Made by a program: the position numbers and the translations under genes. Shown here piece after piece: positions 59,474-64,000 of a stretch of DNA of 64,000 bases. How positions within the stretch are numbered: position 1 is the first letter of the stretch; each line of letters starts with the position of its first letter. The DNA comes from Nakamurella sp. PAMC28650 (GTDB taxonomy: Bacteria > Actinomycetota > Actinomycetes > Mycobacteriales > Nakamurellaceae), in the NCBI RefSeq assembly GCF_014303395.1, contig NZ_CP060298.1, positions 1,860,001 to 1,924,000 of the forward strand, given 5' to 3'. The notes beneath the pieces were generated by a model. The model did no database searches and was not told where the DNA came from. It was given only the letters and a program-made list of their open reading frames with translations.

Positions 59474-61243
59474 TCAGCCGGCGAGTTCGCCGATTGCGGC
59501 GTGCCCGGGTCGGACCGCGGTCGTGGTGGCGGAGATCCCGGCCAGCTTCATCAGCTTGCGGACGTCCTCGGCCTGCTCGGGCAGCATGACCGTGATGACG
59601 GTGCCACCGGCGCCGGCCCGCGCGGTCCGTCCGGAGCGGTGCAGGTAGGCCTTGTGCTCGGTGGGGGGATCGAGATGGACGACCAGTTCGACATCGTCCA
59701 CGTGGATGCCGCGGGCGGCGATGTCGGTGGCGACCAACACCTTTGCGCTGCCCGTCGAGAAGGCGGCCAGGTTTCGTTCGCGCGCGTTCTGCGAGAGGTT
59801 GCCGTGCAGGTCGACCGCCGGGATACCGTTCTTGGACAGCGCAGCCGCCCACTTCTTGGCCCCGAACTTGGTGCGGGTGAACAACATCTTGCGACCGCCG
59901 CCGAGTGCGAGCTGCCGGATGACCTCGTTGCGGTCGTCCTTGTTCACCGCGAAGACGTGGTGGGTCATGGTCTCGATGTGCGAGGAGGCGTCGTCCACCG
60001 CGTGGACGGCCGGGTCGGTCAGGAAATCGTTGACCAGTACGGAGATCCCGTTGTCCAGGGTGGCCGAGAACAGCAGACGCTGGCCGTGCGGGCGGGTCGC
60101 CCGCAGCAGCCGGCGGACACCGGGCAGGAAGCCGAGATCGGCCATGTGGTCGGCCTCGTCGAGAACGGTCACCTCGACGTCACCCAGATTGCAGACACCC
60201 TGCTTGATGAGATCCTCCAGGCGCCCGGGGCAGGCGATGACGATGTCGACCCCCGAACGCAGGGCGGAGATCTGCGGTCCGAAGCCGACGCCGCCGAAGA
60301 TGGTCACCGTCTTCAGGCCGGCGGCGGTGGCCAAGGGCTCGATGGTGCGGGCGACCTGGAGGGCAAGCTCCCGGGTGGGCAGCAGCACCAGACCGCGCGG
60401 GCGGTTCGGCGTGCGGCGTCCGCCGGTGAGCCGGACGACGAGCGGTACCGCGAACGCGATGGTCTTGCCGGAGCCGGTACGGCCGCGGCCGAGCACGTCA
60501 CGGCCGGTCAGCGAGACCGGGAGGGTGGCCGCCTGGATCGGGAACGGGTTGATGGCGCCGAGGGCGTTGAGCGGCTTGATCAGCTTCTCGGGGACGCCCA
60601 GTTCCGCGAAGCTGACGTCGCTGACCGGAGCCGCATCGGCGACGACGGTCTTCGCCGCGGCGAACAGCGAGCCGGCGGTGACGGCCGGGGACTGCGGACG
60701 GTCATCGGCGTGCGGGGTGTTGGGGGCGAAGACCACGGGGGTGCGGTCGTCGGCGGCGGCGTTGCGGCGGCTGCCGCGGCCACGCTGGTTGCGGCTCGCG
60801 TCCCCGGTGCGCGGCCCGCTGTCGGTCCGCGGGCGATCGTTCGTGGAACGGGTAGGGCGCTCGCCGCGGGGTGCGTCGGTGCGGGGTCCATCGGTGCGGG
60901 CCGGGCGACCTCCTCGAGGTGCGTCCGTGCGGGGGGCGCGCCGTTCGGTCTGACGGGGAGCCTCGGAACGGTTGCGCGACTGGGCGCCTCGCTCCTGGTC
61001 GGTCCCGGTGGCCGGGATGCTCGCGGCGAACGCGCCGGTGGAGAACATGCTGCTGGTCGAGGATCCGGCCGGGTAGGACCCACTGGAGTAAAAGGGGGTG
61101 GAGCCGCTGCCGCGGCGCTGGCCGCCGGCGCCGCCGGAACGACCCTGACCGCCGGAGCGTCGCGCGCCGGAGGCGTTGTTCGATCGGCCCTGGCCGGAAG
61201 AGGACCGGCTCGGGTTCGACGAGGAAGACTGGGGGGAAGACAT
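59474..61243 (-). CDS. DEAD-box RNA helicase
   Basis: 589 residues from ATG 61243. The N-terminal ~190 residues are low complexity: first Ser/Gly-rich, then RTDAPRG-type Arg repeats that may bind RNA. Core motifs: SFAELGVPEKLIKPLNALG with INPFPIQAATLP (Q motif), GRGRTGSGKT, LPTRELALQV, VIACPGRLEDLI, LDEADHMADLGF, LFSATLDNG, TRTKFGAKKWA, VLVATDIAARGIHVDDVELVVHLDPP, YLHRSGRTARAG. Similar to RhlE/DeaD helicases for ribosome assembly or cold adaptation. A leader of ~250 bases upstream may be regulatory. Confidence 0.94.
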   Translation of the reverse strand: MSSPQSSSSNPSRSSSGQGRSNNASGARRSGGQGRSGGAGGQRRGSGSTPFYSSGSYPAGSSTSSMFSTGAFAASIPATGTDQERGAQSRNRSEAPRQTERRAPRTDAPRGGRPARTDGPRTDAPRGERPTRSTNDRPRTDSGPRTGDASRNQRGRGSRRNAAADDRTPVVFAPNTPHADDRPQSPAVTAGSLFAAAKTVVADAAPVSDVSFAELGVPEKLIKPLNALGAINPFPIQAATLPVSLTGRDVLGRGRTGSGKTIAFAVPLVVRLTGGRRTPNRPRGLVLLPTRELALQVARTIEPLATAAGLKTVTIFGGVGFGPQISALRSGVDIVIACPGRLEDLIKQGVCNLGDVEVTVLDEADHMADLGFLPGVRRLLRATRPHGQRLLFSATLDNGISVLVNDFLTDPAVHAVDDASSHIETMTHHVFAVNKDDRNEVIRQLALGGGRKMLFTRTKFGAKKWAAALSKNGIPAVDLHGNLSQNARERNLAAFSTGSAKVLVATDIAARGIHVDDVELVVHLDPPTEHKAYLHRSGRTARAGAGGTVITVMLPEQAEDVRKLMKLAGISATTTAVRPGHAAIGELAG

Positions 61244-61547
61244 GTAGTTCGGTAGTCCTTGCTGTGCCGAGGGCACGGTGGCACGCGACCTTTGGCAGCG
61301 GCCGCGCTGATGGGTGGCCGTAATGCTGGCCAACCCGGCAGGCAACACCGGCGGACAAGAAGGCACCTTCATTGGTACCCGCAGCAACGACCCGAGCGCA
61401 CCGGTGGTGCGTCTCGACCCGCTCAGTCTAACTGCTGATGCGTCCGGATGTGTCCCACCGCCTTGAGATGTCCCCCACGGGTGTGGCGCACGCATCCGTC
61501 AGGTCGTCAGGCCCGGGGTAGGTCGCCGGGTATGGATCAGGTCGTCA

Positions 61548-61633
61548 GGCATGGATCAAAGTGGCAGGCATGGATCAAAGTGGACGATTTGGGACTGGAG
61601 TGACAGGAGTCGTCACTTTCGTCCATGCCTGCC
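61548..61633. repeat. Interspersed hairpin element, copy 2
   Basis: Two direct GGCATGGATCAAAGTGG units, the second opening a hairpin. Stem pieces are GGCATGGA (61567-61574) with TCCATGCC (61622-61629), AAAGTG (61577-61582) with CACTTT (61614-61619), and ACG with CGT; the loop contains ATTTGGGACTGGAGTGACAG. The same loop occurs, inverted, in the element at 39875-39955, with a differently sequenced but still paired stem. Lies between the helicase and ABC exporter genes, both of which read leftward. Confidence 0.75.
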
Positions 61634-61650
61634 GGGGCCCTCCGCGAAAT

Positions 61651-61705
61651 GGGGACTCACGCCGGGGTTGATCCACGCCGCGGGGACCCACGCCGGGGTT
61701 GATCC
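61651..61705. repeat. Direct repeat of 24 bp next to the hairpin element
   Basis: GGGGACTCACGCCGGGGTTG plus ATCC at 61651-61674 recurs at 61682-61705 with one change (T to C), period 31. It sits just beyond the 3' end of the ABC exporter gene. Confidence 0.8.
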
Positions 61706-61714
61706 CGCTGGGGG

Positions 61715-63772
61715 TCAGGGCTTCGCGAGCTCGACGCCCCGGCCGGAGGCGGGTGGCGCAGGGAGGTTCCCGGGCTCCTCCTCGATGTCGGCCCCCGCGA
61801 ACTGGGCGTTGTAGAGGCGGAAGTAGGCGCCGCGGGCTTCCAGCAACTGCTCGTGACTGCCCTGCTCGACGATCCGGCCCGCCTCCATCACCAGGATGAG
61901 ATCGGCATCGCGAATGGTCGAGAGCCGGTGGGCGATCACAAAACTCGTCCGGTCGGTGCGGAGCGCAGCCATCGCCTTCTGGACGAGCACCTCCGTGCGG
62001 GTGTCCACCGACGAGGTCGCCTCGTCCAGGATCAGCAGCGACGGGTCGGCCAGGAAGGCCCTTGCGATGGTCAGCAACTGCTTCTCCCCGGCGCTGACAT
62101 TGCTGCCCTCGGCGTCGATCACGGTGTCGTAGCCGTCCTGCAGCGAATGGACGAATCGGTCGACGAAGGTGGCCTTCGCGGCGGCTAGGATCTCGGCCTC
62201 GGTGGCACCGGGGCGGCCGTATGCGATGTTCTCCCGGATCGTCCCGCCGAAGAGCCAGGTGTCCTGCAGCACCATGCCGATCCTGGAACGCAGGTCGCTG
62301 CGGGTCATCTCGCGGGTGTCGATGCCGTCCAGGGTGATCCGGCCGGCGTCGATCTCGTAGAACCGCATGATCAGGTTGACCAGCGTCGTCTTGCCCGCCC
62401 CGGTCGGCCCCACGATGGCCACCGTCTGGCCGGGTGCGGCCACCAGTGACAGGTCCTCGATCAGTGGGGTGTCGGGCAGGTACCGGAAAGACACGTCCTG
62501 GAACGCTACGCGGCCCTGGGTGGAGGTGATCGGGGCGACGCGCTGTACCTCCGCAGACTGCTCCGTCTCGTCCAGCAGCTCGAAAACCCGTTCCGCTGAA
62601 GCAACTCCGGATTGCAGCACGTTCGCCATCGAGGCCAGTTGGGTGAGTGGCTGGGTGAACTGGCGCGAGTACTGGATGAACGCCTGCACGTCGCCGAGCG
62701 TCATTGAGCCGCCGGCCACCCGCAGACCGCCGACGACGGCGACCGCGACGTACGTCAGGTTCCCGATGAACATCATCGCCGGCATGATGATGCCGGAGAC
62801 GAACTGCGCGCCGAAGGAAGCCTCGTACAACTCGGCGTTCTTGTCCCGGAAGGTCTGCTCGACCTCCGGCTGACGACCGAAGACCTTGACCAGGCTGTGG
62901 CCGGTGAAGGCCTCCTCGATCTGGCCGTTGAGTGCGCCGGTGTGTCGCCACTGGGCCACGAACATCTTCTGCGATCGCTTCGCGATCAAGGTGGTGACCA
63001 GCAACGACAGCGGAATGGCGACGACCGCGATCAGGGCCAGCAGGGGGGAGACGATCAGCATCATCACCAGCACGCCGACCAGCGTGAGCAGGGAGGTGAG
63101 CAGTTGGCTCATGGTCTGCTGCAGGGACTGCGAGACGTTGTCGATGTCATTCGTGACGCGGCTCAGCACTTCTCCGCGCTGCTGGCGGTCGAAGTAGGCC
63201 AGGGGCAGCCGGTTCAGCTTGTCCTCGACGTCATTGCGCAGCCGCAGGACGGTGCGCTGCACGATGCCGTTGAGCAGGTATCCCTGCCACCAGGAGAACA
63301 CCGAGGACGCGACGTAGAGGCACAGGACGGTGATCAGGACCCGGCCCAGCGAGCCGAAGTCGATGCCGTGCCCGGGGATCAGGTTCATCCCGGAGATCAG
63401 GTCGGCGAAGGAGTTCTGGCCCCTGGCCCTGGCTGCGTCGATCGCCTGCTGCCGGGTGATGCCCAGCGGCAACTGCTTGCCGACGATTCCGCTGAAGATG
63501 GTGTCGGTCGCCTTGCCGAGGATCTTCGGGCCGAGGACCGCTAGCGTCACGCTGCAGATGGCCAGCACGAAGACCAGGTAGACCCCGAGTCGTTCGGGCT
63601 GGAGTCGGCCGAACAGCCGCTTGGCCGACGGCCCGAAGTTCAGCGACTTCTCGGCCGGCTGGCCCATTCCGGCCATCGGACCACCGCTGCCCGGACCGCG
63701 ACGGGCCGGACCCGCAGCGCGAATGGTGGCCATGTCGTCCTCCGACTGGGAATTCTTGGTGGGCGTACTCAC
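61715..63772 (-). CDS. ABC exporter half-transporter (permease-ATPase fusion)
   Basis: 685 residues from GTG 63772. Six-helix membrane domain (residues ~60-370) with an insertion loop near residues 95-140, then the ATPase: [17 protein letters not shown] (Walker A), [18 protein letters not shown] (Q-loop), [15 protein letters not shown] (signature, VSAGE instead of LSGGQ), [16 protein letters not shown] (Walker B), IAHRLSTI (switch His). Resembles the second subunit of heterodimeric multidrug exporters. The partner gene is expected upstream, outside the window; between them are 77-bp repeats carrying mini-ORFs. Its GTG overlaps the TGA of the first mini-ORF. Confidence 0.93.
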   Translation of the reverse strand: MSTPTKNSQSEDDMATIRAAGPARRGPGSGGPMAGMGQPAEKSLNFGPSAKRLFGRLQPERLGVYLVFVLAICSVTLAVLGPKILGKATDTIFSGIVGKQLPLGITRQQAIDAARARGQNSFADLISGMNLIPGHGIDFGSLGRVLITVLCLYVASSVFSWWQGYLLNGIVQRTVLRLRNDVEDKLNRLPLAYFDRQQRGEVLSRVTNDIDNVSQSLQQTMSQLLTSLLTLVGVLVMMLIVSPLLALIAVVAIPLSLLVTTLIAKRSQKMFVAQWRHTGALNGQIEEAFTGHSLVKVFGRQPEVEQTFRDKNAELYEASFGAQFVSGIIMPAMMFIGNLTYVAVAVVGGLRVAGGSMTLGDVQAFIQYSRQFTQPLTQLASMANVLQSGVASAERVFELLDETEQSAEVQRVAPITSTQGRVAFQDVSFRYLPDTPLIEDLSLVAAPGQTVAIVGPTGAGKTTLVNLIMRFYEIDAGRITLDGIDTREMTRSDLRSRIGMVLQDTWLFGGTIRENIAYGRPGATEAEILAAAKATFVDRFVHSLQDGYDTVIDAEGSNVSAGEKQLLTIARAFLADPSLLILDEATSSVDTRTEVLVQKAMAALRTDRTSFVIAHRLSTIRDADLILVMEAGRIVEQGSHEQLLEARGAYFRLYNAQFAGADIEEEPGNLPAPPASGRGVELAKP

Positions 63773-63849
63773 GCCGCCGCCTCCGCTCTGATGGTCGTCG
63801 CGGCGCTCGCTCCGCGCCTCGCTCGTTCCTCGCTCGTGTGCTCACTCAC
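63769..63849 (-). CDS. 26-residue mini-ORF coupled to the ABC exporter
   Basis: GTG 63849 to TGA 63769. It encodes a 26-residue peptide that begins [11 protein letters not shown] after the start and ends RAEVAA. The stop overlaps the exporter start (GTGA), and the mini-ORF has its own GGAGGTGG ribosome site. Could be a duplicated C-terminal end of the gene upstream rather than a functional peptide. Confidence 0.4.
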   Translation of the reverse strand: MSEHTSEERARRGASAATTIRAEAAA

Positions 63850-63926
63850 GCCGCCACCTCCGCTCTGATGGTCGTCGCGGCGCTCGCTCCGCGCCTCGCT
63901 CGTTCCTCGCTCGTGTGCTCACTCAC
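63846..63926 (-). CDS. Second copy of the 26-residue mini-ORF
   Basis: Identical peptide to the mini-ORF at 63769-63849, from GTG 63926 to TGA 63846. Its stop again overlaps the next GTG. A third copy starts beyond 63997 and is either another mini-ORF or the true C-terminus of the upstream gene. Confidence 0.4.
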   Translation of the reverse strand: MSEHTSEERARRGASAATTIRAEVAA

Positions 63927-64000
63927 GCCGCCACCTCCGCTCTGATGGTCGTCGCGGCGCTCGCTCCGCGCCTCGCTCGTTCCTCGCTCGTGTGCTCACT

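Larger units (their letters stand above)
63767..64000. repeat. 77-bp tandem repeat, at least three copies, reaching the window end
   Basis: Copies span 63767-63843, 63844-63920 and 63921-63997, and a fourth begins at 63998. Copies 2 and 3 are identical; copy 1 differs from them by one base in the ribosome-site region (CCGCCTCC versus CCACCTCC). On the minus strand each unit contains GGAGGTGGCGGC followed by GTGAGT, i.e. a ribosome site and a start codon. The array extends beyond the window. Confidence 0.9.

Overview
The window is about 70% GC. It carries actinobacterial hallmarks: a topA / MFS-thymidylate-kinase-like / holB / ricT block, SAM-IV-type riboswitches, GTGA/ATGA-overlapped operons and a Glu-Asp-Phe tRNA cluster. 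The source is a high-GC Actinomycetota chromosome. A Nakamurella-like or related genus is my guess, and the sequence alone does not prove it.

Layout. 1-6950: conserved housekeeping block (topA 3' end, a Pro-rich membrane protein, an MFS transporter fused to a degenerate thymidylate kinase, holB, ricT, tRNA-Thr). 7000-11950: a small, visibly decaying catabolic island behind the tRNA. It has a GntR regulator flanked by two copies of an AT-rich motif, a DUF4392 glutamate-cyclase-like gene, a truncated Asp/Glu racemase, an alpha/beta hydrolase, a RidA gene with an in-frame stop and a truncated hydroxypyruvate-isomerase-like gene. 11942-13478: a candidate retron, made of an 18-bp inverted repeat enclosing several hairpins followed by a YADD reverse transcriptase. 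13479-15276: an IS1182-like element with CTAG target duplications, inserted exactly where the RT and a convergent MarR gene shared overlapping stop codons. 15277-24000: MarR/DODA dioxygenase, ribD, tRNA-Lys, MarR-DHA2 exporter, a class V PLP enzyme under a SAM-IV riboswitch, and tRNA-Glu/Asp/Phe. 24280-36330: a helicase, two tandem B12-binding proteins (one with a MerR domain), arsR-CDF metal efflux, a degenerate PLD-like protein, an L,D-transpeptidase, a sugar porter, a PASTA protein, an ABM monooxygenase and a beta-carbonic anhydrase. 36432-37914: a DUF4395 gene split by an IS5-like element, again at CTAG.

38200-55504 is an organosulfur-acquisition region. A SAM-IV riboswitch is followed by a Cys-containing leader peptide. 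Next come a PLP aminotransferase, a sulfonate/nitrate-type ABC transporter and an FAD-linked oxidase broken by an amber codon. A divergent pair of operons centred near 50.2 kb follows. The minus-strand operon is under a third SAM-IV riboswitch and encodes two flavin monooxygenases, a GNAT acetyltransferase and an M20 hydrolase, an enzyme set matching N-acetyl-S-alkylcysteine sulfur salvage. The plus-strand operon encodes an FMN reductase-GNAT fusion, an FAD/NAD(P) protein, an SsuD-like monooxygenase, a small protein and a second FMN reductase. Together they look like a sulfur-limitation regulon: uptake, reduced-flavin supply, C-S bond oxidation and deacylation.

55481-64000: a Ser/Thr kinase with a TolB-like sensor, a 3-hydroxyisobutyryl-CoA hydrolase-like protein, an SRPBCC protein, a DEAD-box RNA helicase and an ABC exporter half-transporter. 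The exporter is preceded by a 77-bp tandem repeat in which each copy encodes a 26-residue mini-ORF translationally coupled to the next. An interspersed hairpin element with compensatory stem changes occurs near 39.9 kb and 61.6 kb.
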